From Arcanobacterium wilhelmae (GTDB lineage Bacteria; Actinomycetota; Actinomycetes; Actinomycetales; Actinomycetaceae), in assembly GCF_029632765.1 (NCBI RefSeq), contig NZ_CP121247.1:1860001-1924000 (forward strand): DNA of 64,000 bases. Direction: 5' to 3'. Under the pieces are notes generated by a model. The model did no database searches, was not told where the DNA came from, and saw nothing but the letters and a program-made list of their open reading frames with translations. The position numbers and the translations under genes are program-made. Below, piece by piece: positions 44,480 to 52,708 of the stretch (the first letter of the stretch is position 1; each line of letters opens with the position of its first letter).

Positions 44480-45202
44480 CTAGATCTGCGTGTCAGTGTT
44501 GGCTTCGTATTCTTTGTCGAGCAAGGCAACGTCGTCGGGAACAACGAGCTGGGAGGCGACGGCGTATTCGACGAGCCGGGAACGCCGGTGGGTGGCGTTT
44601 CCGGTGGAATCGCTCTTCAGCCCGCGCACGCCGATGCCGGCGAGTTTGTCACACACGTTATCGAGTTTGCGGTTGAACTTGGTTTGAGTCCAGCCCAGGC
44701 GCGCGGCGGCTGCGGCCGACGTCGGAATGTCGGACGCGCCGGTACCGATGCGGGTGAGCCACGGCTCGGCAAGCGCCACGATCAGGAGTTTCTGCGACGG
44801 CGTGAGCGCCACCTGCCCGACGGTGGTCTGACCGACCTCGTCCTTGCCAGTGTTGGTGGTCTGGTAGACAGATTCGGGGATCGTAAGATCAATTTCGTAG
44901 GTGGTGGGGCCGGCCGTGAACACGAGGGACATGTTCTGCATGACGAGCGGCAGGCGCGTGCCGGGCCCAACCCACGATTGCATTTGCCCGGATGATTCCG
45001 CCACGGTCACTGCGATACGTGAACCAACGTTGGCAACCCACCACAGGCCGTCCTGGTAGGACAGTTCGAGGAAGTGGCGGTGGAGGAACGGATTGTCGTC
45101 GATCGCGAGATCGCCGACACGCCCGATCACGAAGACTTGCCCGGGGGTGACGTGGTAATACTCCCCGGCGAAGTCGATTTCCAGAGATGGACGAGTGTGC
45201 AT
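44480..45202 (-). CDS. FHA-like/winged-helix-like protein at end of envelope operon
   Basis: This 240-residue protein of unknown family has an N-terminal part (10-100) with FVIGRVGDLAIDDNPFLHRH then WWVANVGS, a degenerate FHA-like pattern (GR, the H in place of SRxH, NxGS). Its C-terminal part (about 130-240) has LTPSQKLLIVALAEPWL and a helical segment ending in VVPDDVALLDKEYEA. The C-terminal region could be a DNA- or protein-binding helix bundle. The start is ATG 45202 with AAAGGAG 8 bases upstream. It lies directly after a Ser/Thr kinase gene and is probably a kinase effector. Confidence 0.75.
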   Translation of the reverse strand: MHTRPSLEIDFAGEYYHVTPGQVFVIGRVGDLAIDDNPFLHRHFLELSYQDGLWWVANVGSRIAVTVAESSGQMQSWVGPGTRLPLVMQNMSLVFTAGPTTYEIDLTIPESVYQTTNTGKDEVGQTTVGQVALTPSQKLLIVALAEPWLTRIGTGASDIPTSAAAAARLGWTQTKFNRKLDNVCDKLAGIGVRGLKSDSTGNATHRRSRLVEYAVASQLVVPDDVALLDKEYEANTDTQI

Positions 45203-45216
45203 TCCATCTGCTCCTT

Positions 45217-46653
45217 TCATTTCCCCTCACCGGCGACGCAGAGCGACGCCGGTGAGGATTCTTGCCCGCTGGGCGCGAGCGCTGTCACTTCCACACAGGT
45301 TGCGGCCTGCATAGCTGCGACGGTGGCCGTTTTCTCTTTGACCGTTTGCAGTTTTCCTTCGCCTTGCGGTTTGACGAGGAACGAGTAGCCCGCCTCCGGG
45401 TATTCCCATGTGAAGGTGACGTGCGTTCCATTCAGTTTACCTTGGAGGTTAGCGACGGGCACAACGTGGGTTGCAATTGGGTCTGCCCCTGTTGTGTACG
45501 TTTGGCTCGGCTGGGGTTCTACTGTACCCCCTCCGCGGGTAGAGAAAGCAATACCCGCGACGACCGACACAATGGCGAGCGATCCTGCGACGGCGGCGCT
45601 CACGCGGCGCCTGAGTTTGCGGTCTTTTGCTGTGAGCGGGCGATGCGTGGCCCGCGGCGAGGGGCGCGTGTCATGTTCGCCGGCGCGCGTAGGAACGGGC
45701 ACAGTTTCGGGGCCGAAGTCGATTCGGTGGACGGCGGCGCGAGTGGCGTCGGCGTCGACGTCGGTGCTGCGGTTCGTGGTGACGGCGGACTGCGCGTAGC
45801 TGGGCACCTCGATCGGGGTGGGGACTTCGCCGAGCTTTTCTTGGATCGCGCCGAGCGCGTAGGCAAGTTCGAGCGCGGAGCCGAAGCGCGAGGCAGGGTC
45901 TTTCGCCATCGCGGTGGCAAGCGCGCGGGAAAGCTCGGGTGGGACGTCGCTACCGAGCGACGGTACAGGCGCACTGAGCACGCGCTTCATCGTGGCGACT
46001 TCGGAATTATCTCCACCGACGAGCGTGAACGGCGCATGCCCGACGAGCGCCGTATAGATCGTCGCCGCGAGGGAGTACACATCGCCTGCCACTCCGACGT
46101 CGCCTTCGCCGAGCGCCTGTTCCGGCGGCGCCCACGGCACGGAGAAGCCGACGGCGGGCGTGGCGGGCTCGTCGAGGACGTGGGCGATACCAAAATCGGT
46201 GAGTACAGGCGTGCCGTACGAGGTGAAGAGAATGTTCGCGGGCTTAATGTCGCGATGGACGACGCCGGCGCGGTGCATCGCTTCGACCGCTGCGGCGAGC
46301 TGGATCCCGAGTTCGAGCGCTTTGGCGAGTGAGAGTGGCTTGTCGGCGACGATCTCTGCCAGCGACGGCGGCGGGCAGTATTCCATCATCATGTACAGGC
46401 GCCCGTCGTGGGTTTCGCCAGCCCCGAACACGTTCGCGATATTTGGGTGGCCGGAGACTCGCGCCTGAATATCTGCTTCGCGGCGGAATGCGGCTTTGCG
46501 TTCCGGTTCGAGCCCGCGTTGGGTCACTTTGATGGCGACGCGACGCCGGGGCGTGGTCTGCTCGTAGAGGTAAACGTCGGCGAATCCGCCCGATGCCACG
46601 TACTCGAGGTAGGTTGCGCCTGGAATGATGGGCGCGGTTGCTGGCTTCCTCAT
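45217..46653 (-). CDS. Membrane Ser/Thr protein kinase
   Basis: This 478-residue kinase has the nucleotide loop VASGGFADVYLY near residue 16, catalytic loop VVHRDIKPANILF near 131 and LTDFGIAH near 156. A proline-rich juxtamembrane linker follows, then one helix (about 350-370, VAGSLAIVSVVAGIAF). The extracellular tail of about 100 residues has two cysteines and resembles an Ig/FN3-like domain (TFTWEYPEAGYSFLVKP), not PASTA repeats. It overlaps the upstream FHA gene by 4 bases. It is opposed by the PP2C phosphatase in the same operon. Confidence 0.92.
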   Translation of the reverse strand: MRKPATAPIIPGATYLEYVASGGFADVYLYEQTTPRRRVAIKVTQRGLEPERKAAFRREADIQARVSGHPNIANVFGAGETHDGRLYMMMEYCPPPSLAEIVADKPLSLAKALELGIQLAAAVEAMHRAGVVHRDIKPANILFTSYGTPVLTDFGIAHVLDEPATPAVGFSVPWAPPEQALGEGDVGVAGDVYSLAATIYTALVGHAPFTLVGGDNSEVATMKRVLSAPVPSLGSDVPPELSRALATAMAKDPASRFGSALELAYALGAIQEKLGEVPTPIEVPSYAQSAVTTNRSTDVDADATRAAVHRIDFGPETVPVPTRAGEHDTRPSPRATHRPLTAKDRKLRRRVSAAVAGSLAIVSVVAGIAFSTRGGGTVEPQPSQTYTTGADPIATHVVPVANLQGKLNGTHVTFTWEYPEAGYSFLVKPQGEGKLQTVKEKTATVAAMQAATCVEVTALAPSGQESSPASLCVAGEGK

Positions 46654-47681
46654 TGGATTCTCACCTCGATTCGTACGCCGTCACCGAGGTCGAGGACGTC
46701 GCCGTCAAGCAGGCGCGTAGCGGTTGTGGTGGAAACGCGGGCAGGCTGCTCGCCTGGGCGCAACAGGTAAGTTCCGTTTCCGCTTTCAAGATCGATCACG
46801 CGCATCGCCCAGCCGGTGACGATCACGGCGGCGTGTGTGCGCGAGACCTGCTTATTTGGACTAGTCACGGGCAGGAGCGTGGGATGCTGGCCAGCTTGCC
46901 GCACAGGATCACGCCCGATCACAATGTCACGATAGACGGGTACAGACGTGCCTGTGTTCGTGATGAGCCGCCCAAGCACGGGCGGGTCGATCCACTCAGT
47001 TTCTTCCCCAACGGTCGCGCCACAGATCCGGCAGTAGACGGACGTGGGCGAGTTGGGGTGGCCGAACTCGCAGCGCGCGGCGAGCACCTGCCCTTCGTGG
47101 GCCTTGTGCACCGAGTCTGCTTCCGCCGACGTCGGTGCGCGGCGGGCGCGGACAGGTTCTTCTTTCTTGGCCCGATACTCTTCGAATTCGTCAACAAGTT
47201 CCTCGGCCGCTTCCGGGTCGAGTGTCATCGCGAGGTTATCGGAGGTCGGCACATCGAAATCGACGCGAATCGTAGGAGTAAGCGTGAAATCAATATCGAT
47301 CGCACCGGCCGGCACCACGCCCGAATTCACAGGAAAAGCTCGCTGGGTTGGGGAGCCGAGCGTGAACGAGCCAACTGCCAGGCGATCCTCGGCCCACAAG
47401 GCCACGTGTCGCGAAGCGCGCACCACCTCACCGGCGTGCATCACCGTGATTCCGCCGCGCACTGCCACGCGCACGTCGTTTCCTTCGTGTACGACCAGCG
47501 CAAACGCGGGCATCACGGTGCTCGACCACCGGCGTCGGAGCAGATCCAACACACGGTTGAAACTCGCTCCGCCTGCAAGCGCGTGGTAAAACTCGGTCAC
47601 ATCCACGTCCGTCGCGATCAGCAATGCACCCGCCGGCGCAACCGCCGCCAAGTATCCTCCCTCATACCAGCGCGCCCGCAT
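46650..47681 (-). CDS. FHA-domain protein with zinc-ribbon-like motif
   Basis: This 343-residue protein has an N-terminal part (1-200) of unknown fold, a CEFGHPNSPTSVYCRICGAT segment near 215 that places cysteines as a zinc ribbon, and a C-terminal FHA domain (about 250-340). The FHA domain has VSRTHAAVIV and LESGNGTYLL, the phosphothreonine-binding residues. It should read phosphorylation by the adjacent kinase. It overlaps the PP2C stop by one base and the kinase start by 4 bases. Confidence 0.87.
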   Translation of the reverse strand: MRARWYEGGYLAAVAPAGALLIATDVDVTEFYHALAGGASFNRVLDLLRRRWSSTVMPAFALVVHEGNDVRVAVRGGITVMHAGEVVRASRHVALWAEDRLAVGSFTLGSPTQRAFPVNSGVVPAGAIDIDFTLTPTIRVDFDVPTSDNLAMTLDPEAAEELVDEFEEYRAKKEEPVRARRAPTSAEADSVHKAHEGQVLAARCEFGHPNSPTSVYCRICGATVGEETEWIDPPVLGRLITNTGTSVPVYRDIVIGRDPVRQAGQHPTLLPVTSPNKQVSRTHAAVIVTGWAMRVIDLESGNGTYLLRPGEQPARVSTTTATRLLDGDVLDLGDGVRIEVRIQ

Positions 47682-48415
47682 CAGGCCACCCCCGCCTCGG
47701 ACACCGGGGAAACGCCGACAATGTCCACAACAACCGCCGAGGCATTGTCGAGCGAGCCAGCCGCGAGCGCCGCCGCCACGAGAGCTCGGGCCGCCGCCTC
47801 GGCGTCGGTGCTATTTTCGAGGATCTCTCGGATCTGGTTCGGAGGCAGAGTGCCGCACACGCCGTCAGTACACACCAAGAACCGATCGCCGATCGCCACT
47901 GACACTTCGAAATAGTCCACACGGCGGTCCGGCGAGCCGGCGCCGATCGCGCGGGTAATAATGTTGCGCCGCCCCGAAACGCGGGCCTCGTCGGAACTCA
48001 TCACGCCCTCGTCCACCAGCTCCTGGACGAACGAATGGTCCTTCGTCACCTGCAGGAGCGAGCGGGCGCGCAACAGGTAGGTGCGCGAATCGCCCACGTT
48101 GAAGATGAATGCACGCGCCGGATCCGTATCCGACAGCACGAGGCCGGACGCCGTCGAACCTGGAGCCTTCCCGCGGAAACCCAGGTGTTCCACGGCGAAA
48201 CGTGCCTCGTCGAGGGCATTTTGTACGTCCTCAAGGCGCTCGGCCTGGGCGATCTTTGCAAGGGCGCTCACCACGGCGGACGACGCTTCGGCCCCACCAG
48301 CGTGCCCGCCAACGCCGTCGGCGACGGCGAAAACCGGCCAGTGTGCGAGCACCGAATCTTCGTTCACTTCACGAACGCCACGATCCGATGCCACGCCGTG
48401 GGTGGTGTCGATCAT
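47681..48415 (-). CDS. PP2C-family Ser/Thr protein phosphatase
   Basis: This 244-residue phosphatase has REVNEDS near residue 15, FAVADGVGGHAGG near 30, NVGDSRTYLL near 110 and DNASAVVV near 226, the metal-binding aspartates of the PPM family. It reverses kinase phosphorylation. The ATG overlaps the transglutaminase-like gene stop (ATGA). There is no membrane segment, so it acts in the cytoplasm. Confidence 0.94.
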   Translation of the reverse strand: MIDTTHGVASDRGVREVNEDSVLAHWPVFAVADGVGGHAGGAEASSAVVSALAKIAQAERLEDVQNALDEARFAVEHLGFRGKAPGSTASGLVLSDTDPARAFIFNVGDSRTYLLRARSLLQVTKDHSFVQELVDEGVMSSDEARVSGRRNIITRAIGAGSPDRRVDYFEVSVAIGDRFLVCTDGVCGTLPPNQIREILENSTDAEAAARALVAAALAAGSLDNASAVVVDIVGVSPVSEAGVA

Positions 48416-50619
48416 TTTCGCCTCCTCAAACCTGCTAATGAGATCGCTCGCCGGATCCGACTCCTGCGCGAATTCGCGGCGAGGCGCTCCTTGGCAGCCT
48501 CGTTCAACGTCCAGGCGCCATCCACCTCTGTTTGCGACATGTCGTGACCCGAGAATATTGCGGCGTCGGCCGCACGTGCAAGCGCACGGAACGTCCCAGC
48601 CTCGCCGTCGGGGGTGTATTCCTCGAGTTTCTCGGCGACGTTGGTACGCGTTCCGATGGCGATCGGGAAGCCGGCGTCGCGTGCGAGCGCGAGCGTGTCT
48701 TCCCACGCGCCGACGATACGGCCGCCGACGTCGGGCCGGTAACGCAGCCGTCTGCGCGCAAGCCGCTTTGCCACGCGAATCGCCACAAACGGGGCGAGGA
48801 GCGCGATGAGCACGAACAGCGAGCCGAGGACTGTCCACAGGATCGTGGGCTGGTCGGTGTGCTCGTCGGGGGTTTGCGGATCAGCAACTTCCGGCTGGAA
48901 CTCGGCCGGGTTCTTTTGCGGCGACGGCGGCTGGAGCACTCGCGGCGCCGGGTCCGGATCCGCCATCGGGACGGCGGTGCGCAACACCTGATCGCGGTTC
49001 GGGGCCGGATCAAAAGGCACCCAGCCGGATTCGGCGAACGCGATTTCTACCCACGCGTGGGCGTCCGTTCCGCGGATTTCGAACGTTCCGCCTGGGTTCT
49101 TTTCCGGATAGAAGCCGGCAACGACGCGGGCCGGGTAGCCGAGCGAGCGCGCCATAAGCGCCATGAGGACCGAGTATTGTTCGTCGTCGCCGATCAGTTC
49201 GGGGGCGTTGAGCATGTCGTTGATGCGCGCGGCACGGTGGCCGGGGCGGCCCAGGCGCGGGCTGGTTGGGTCGGAATAGTAGCCCTCTTCGTGGAGATAT
49301 TTTTCGATAGTGCGCGCTGCGGTGATCGCGTCGGGTGCGTCTGCGGCGATCTGGCGGGCAAAGGCTCCAACTTTTTCGGGCACGCCAACCAGCGGCGGCA
49401 TCATAATGTCGGCTACTGGTTCGCCGGCGAGGACCTTATCTGAAGCGGGCGTGGAAACGAGGCTGGTTGTGGTGACACGGTCGCCTTTGGTGAGACCTTC
49501 CATCACCACTGCGGTGTGCGCGGAGGCAGAGTACATGAGGGAGGCGTCGAGTTTCGTGGCGTTCGGGGATTCGAACGCCACGTCAAGGAGCTCGCCGCCA
49601 GGAATCCACACACCACGATAGCTCTCGACGTCAATCGTGATTTTCTCGGTTTCAGCTCCCGACGGCGCGGTGGCAATCGGCTCGTGCGGATGCATGAAGC
49701 CGGTGCCGCCCTTCGGCGAACCGATCGAATAGATGATGCCGTCGTACTGGTCGAGCGCAGCCAGGCGCACGCGTGAGCCGACTTTCAGGCCGGAAACTTT
49801 GAACATCACCTGATCTTTGTTGGTGTCGACGTATGAGCGGAAGTTCGCAAGCGGGGTGGGCACATCGTGGAGGTCGATCTGCGGCTGAATATAGTTGCGG
49901 GCCACGATGCGCGGGCCAGTGAGTGCGGGCGCCGCCACGAGTGCGGCGACGAGAGCGAGCACGACCATCACAGTGCCGCCGGCGAAACCGCGGCGCATGA
50001 GCGCGCTCGGATCACCAACCGACAACTCGCCCGCGATGGTTTTGCGGCGGAAAGAGAGGTAGGCGGCCCAGACCATCGCGATTCCGCCACCGACGGCGCC
50101 GATCACCGGGTGCTCTCCGGCTCGAACGCTGAAGGCCATGCCGACGAGGGCGTGCGCGGCGATCGGCATCAGCGCCCACTCGCTGTGGTGGAAACGCAAC
50201 GTTGCAGAGATCGCAGCGAGCCCAGCACACAGGCCAACAATATAGGGCAACACGGAGGGGCCAACATAGTTGGAGGCGGGCGGGATCAGGGTCAGGAGAT
50301 CCTTCCACGAGGTCACCGCTTGAACCGCCAACGTTTTCAGCGACAGCGGGGTGGGGATCACCGCGTAAATCCCGAGCTGTGGAAGGGCGAGCGCGGTGCC
50401 GAACAGGAAATAGCCTGCGGTGGCCATCATCAGCGTCGGAAAGAAACCTGCGGCGATCAGATAAGAAATCCAGGCCGCCAAGGCGCCCACCGCGGCGCCG
50501 CCGAAGGCGGCGCCGAATCCGGTTGCGCCACCAAAAACATCTTCGTGGAACACCGACGCGAGGGCCAGAAGAACCATCACGACGAGAGCATTTTGTACAT
50601 TACGTGGTTTCGGTTTCAT
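48412..50619 (-). CDS. Transglutaminase-like membrane protein (TgpA/DUF3488 type), catalytic Cys apparently absent
   Basis: This 735-residue protein has about seven N-terminal helices (1-240), an extracytoplasmic transglutaminase-like domain (about 430-560), a further helix near 600 and a cytoplasmic tail. The domain has ALMARSLGYPARVVAGFYP and GTDAHAWVEIAF (the catalytic His) with FDPAPNRDQ. The residue aligned with the nucleophile cysteine in the GDDEQYSVLM helix is not Cys, so the domain may bind and not cleave or cross-link. This degenerate form is seen in other actinobacterial homologues. It overlaps the DUF58 gene by 4 bases. Confidence 0.9.
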   Translation of the reverse strand: MKPKPRNVQNALVVMVLLALASVFHEDVFGGATGFGAAFGGAAVGALAAWISYLIAAGFFPTLMMATAGYFLFGTALALPQLGIYAVIPTPLSLKTLAVQAVTSWKDLLTLIPPASNYVGPSVLPYIVGLCAGLAAISATLRFHHSEWALMPIAAHALVGMAFSVRAGEHPVIGAVGGGIAMVWAAYLSFRRKTIAGELSVGDPSALMRRGFAGGTVMVVLALVAALVAAPALTGPRIVARNYIQPQIDLHDVPTPLANFRSYVDTNKDQVMFKVSGLKVGSRVRLAALDQYDGIIYSIGSPKGGTGFMHPHEPIATAPSGAETEKITIDVESYRGVWIPGGELLDVAFESPNATKLDASLMYSASAHTAVVMEGLTKGDRVTTTSLVSTPASDKVLAGEPVADIMMPPLVGVPEKVGAFARQIAADAPDAITAARTIEKYLHEEGYYSDPTSPRLGRPGHRAARINDMLNAPELIGDDEQYSVLMALMARSLGYPARVVAGFYPEKNPGGTFEIRGTDAHAWVEIAFAESGWVPFDPAPNRDQVLRTAVPMADPDPAPRVLQPPSPQKNPAEFQPEVADPQTPDEHTDQPTILWTVLGSLFVLIALLAPFVAIRVAKRLARRRLRYRPDVGGRIVGAWEDTLALARDAGFPIAIGTRTNVAEKLEEYTPDGEAGTFRALARAADAAIFSGHDMSQTEVDGAWTLNEAAKERLAANSRRSRIRRAISLAGLRRRK

Positions 50620-51752
50620 CGCACCGCCTTCGCTGCAGCAAGCGGAGCGATCTGAAGGTTCTCGATGCCCAACACGGGCACCCCCACAAGATCCGACAAT
50701 TCAGTGTGAGCGCCGGCACGCACCACCACGGCTCTGGCGCCGGCTGGCACCGTCGCCAGAGCCGCACGAACCTCCTCGCGCGCCGTATTCTGGCCCGTCA
50801 CAAGCACAATCACAGATGCGCCCGGAACGTGCGTCACGGCGTCGGAAACGCCAGCGACAAATGTGGTTGCAGGCGTGCGTTCCACCATCGTGAACGAATC
50901 CATCAACCGCATCGGAGTGGGATCTGCGAGCAGTTCGCCAGCAAACGCCACCTGCGCGATACGTTCCTCGTTAATCTCCGTTGCCGCGATCGACGCCGCC
51001 AGCGATACACCAAGCTCGAACTCGTCGTCGCTGGCCCAATTCTGCGGCGCAGAATCCAACACAACCAGCATGTGTGAGCGGCGAGTATCGTCGAACTCGC
51101 GCACCATCAACGTGCCCTTGCGCGCTGACGTCTTCCAATGGATCGCCCTGCGCGGATCGCCGGGAACATATCCGCGAAGCGCACGGAATGACACGTCGGA
51201 ACTGGACAGTTCACGGCTCGCGCGCCCTTCGACGTCCTTCAAAAAGCCGAGCGCACGCAACGCCACCGCGGCACGCTTGGGATGCACAAAAAACTCTTCG
51301 CTCCCCGACAGCGGCTCGCGCGTGTACACCAAACCGATCGGATCGGAACGCACCGAACTCACCGGCCCGATCTGCACCATGCCGCGCCTCGTCGTCGGGA
51401 TCGTGAACACGGCGTCGTGGCTCTCTCCAGGGGCCAGACGCGGGATCGCGAACATGGACGAGCCCTGCCCCACGGGCAACTCGAGCCACACTGCGCGCGA
51501 CTTGCGCGAACCCGTGTTGCGAACCTTCAACTCGCCCACGCCGCTCGCGCCCGCAACCACGCGCACCGTTGCCAACTCGATCTCGGCCGCCAGCGAGCTG
51601 CGCCCCAACGAGGCAACCCAGGCCAACACAAGCAAAACGAGGGTGAAGACTCCCATGCCGATCAACTCGACCCAGCCCAGCGCCCAGCCGGCAACCCAAC
51701 CGAACACTGAAGCCAACGCGACTCCCCACCCCAGCGGGGTCAGTCTTCTCAC
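50616..51752 (-). CDS. DUF58 domain-containing membrane protein
   Basis: This 378-residue protein has two N-terminal helices (about 8-50) followed by an Ig-like segment and the DUF58 core with FRALRGYVPGDPRRAIHWKT near 210, the family signature. A vWA-like region follows (MLVVLDSAP). DUF58 proteins pair with MoxR ATPases. The start is GTG 51752, overlapping the MoxR stop (GTGA). Confidence 0.92.
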   Translation of the reverse strand: MRRLTPLGWGVALASVFGWVAGWALGWVELIGMGVFTLVLLVLAWVASLGRSSLAAEIELATVRVVAGASGVGELKVRNTGSRKSRAVWLELPVGQGSSMFAIPRLAPGESHDAVFTIPTTRRGMVQIGPVSSVRSDPIGLVYTREPLSGSEEFFVHPKRAAVALRALGFLKDVEGRASRELSSSDVSFRALRGYVPGDPRRAIHWKTSARKGTLMVREFDDTRRSHMLVVLDSAPQNWASDDEFELGVSLAASIAATEINEERIAQVAFAGELLADPTPMRLMDSFTMVERTPATTFVAGVSDAVTHVPGASVIVLVTGQNTAREEVRAALATVPAGARAVVVRAGAHTELSDLVGVPVLGIENLQIAPLAAAKAVR

Positions 51753-52699
51753 GGCGCCGGCACCTTCGCGATCGCGCGCTCGAGCACGCCCGCCGCCGTC
51801 GCGCCCGAGAACTGGGCGTCCGGATCGAGCACAATCCTGTGCTCCCACACGTGGGAGACAAGCGCCAAAACGTCGTCAGGGATCACGTAATCGCGCCCCT
51901 CAACGCCGGCCCACACTTTCGCGGCCCGCACCATCGCGAGCGCGCCACGGATCGACACGCCCAGGCGCGCCTCCGGATCCTCACGGGTGGCCTGCGCCAA
52001 TGCCCACACGAATGCGAGCAGCTCATCGGAGGCGTGAACGTTTGCCGCTGCGTCGATCATCGTATTCACAGTATCCGCATCCACCACCGGGGAAAGCTCG
52101 CTCGCACGGTCGGCGATATTTGCGCCCGACAGCACCGCCACGCCCACGCTCGCCGGCGGGAAACCCACCTCGATCTTCATCAGGAAACGATCTAGCTGCG
52201 CTTCGGGCAGCGGGTACGTGCCCGCCTGCTCGATCGGGTTCTGGGTGGCGATCACCATGAACGGGCGCGACGCCGGATAGGCGGTGCCGTCCACGGTGAC
52301 GTGACCTTCTTCCATCACTTCCAGCAGCGCCGACTGTGTTTTCGGCGAGGCGCGGTTAATTTCGTCCGCGAGCACCACCTGGGCGAAGATCGGGCCAGGA
52401 TGGAACTCCCACTTGCCGGCGAGCTGGTCGTACATGGTCACGCCCGTAATATCCGACGGCAGCAAATCCGGGGTGAACTGGATACGCGAGGCGGTGGAAT
52501 CGATCGATGCGGCGATCGCGCGGGCGAGCGCCGTCTTACCGGTTCCTGGCGCGTCCTCGATGAGGAGGTGCCCGCGCGCCATCATCGCGGTGAGCGCCAG
52601 GCGGATCACGTCCTTCTTGCCGAGCACGGCACGCCCCACGTTGGCGGCGATCTCTTCGAAGGTCTGCGCGAACGTTTCTGCGTTCATCTGTTCGTTCAT
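51749..52699 (-). CDS. MoxR-family AAA ATPase
   Basis: This 316-residue AAA+ protein has Walker A EDAPGTGKTALAR near 52, Walker B VVLADEINRASPKTQSALLE near 110 and sensor 1 ATQNPIEQAGTYPLPEAQLD. MoxR ATPases act as chaperones for vWA/DUF58 partners, here the next gene. AAGGA precedes the ATG by 8 bases. Confidence 0.95.
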   Translation of the reverse strand: MNEQMNAETFAQTFEEIAANVGRAVLGKKDVIRLALTAMMARGHLLIEDAPGTGKTALARAIAASIDSTASRIQFTPDLLPSDITGVTMYDQLAGKWEFHPGPIFAQVVLADEINRASPKTQSALLEVMEEGHVTVDGTAYPASRPFMVIATQNPIEQAGTYPLPEAQLDRFLMKIEVGFPPASVGVAVLSGANIADRASELSPVVDADTVNTMIDAAANVHASDELLAFVWALAQATREDPEARLGVSIRGALAMVRAAKVWAGVEGRDYVIPDDVLALVSHVWEHRIVLDPDAQFSGATAAGVLERAIAKVPAP

Positions 52700-52708
52700 C
52701 GTTTTTCC

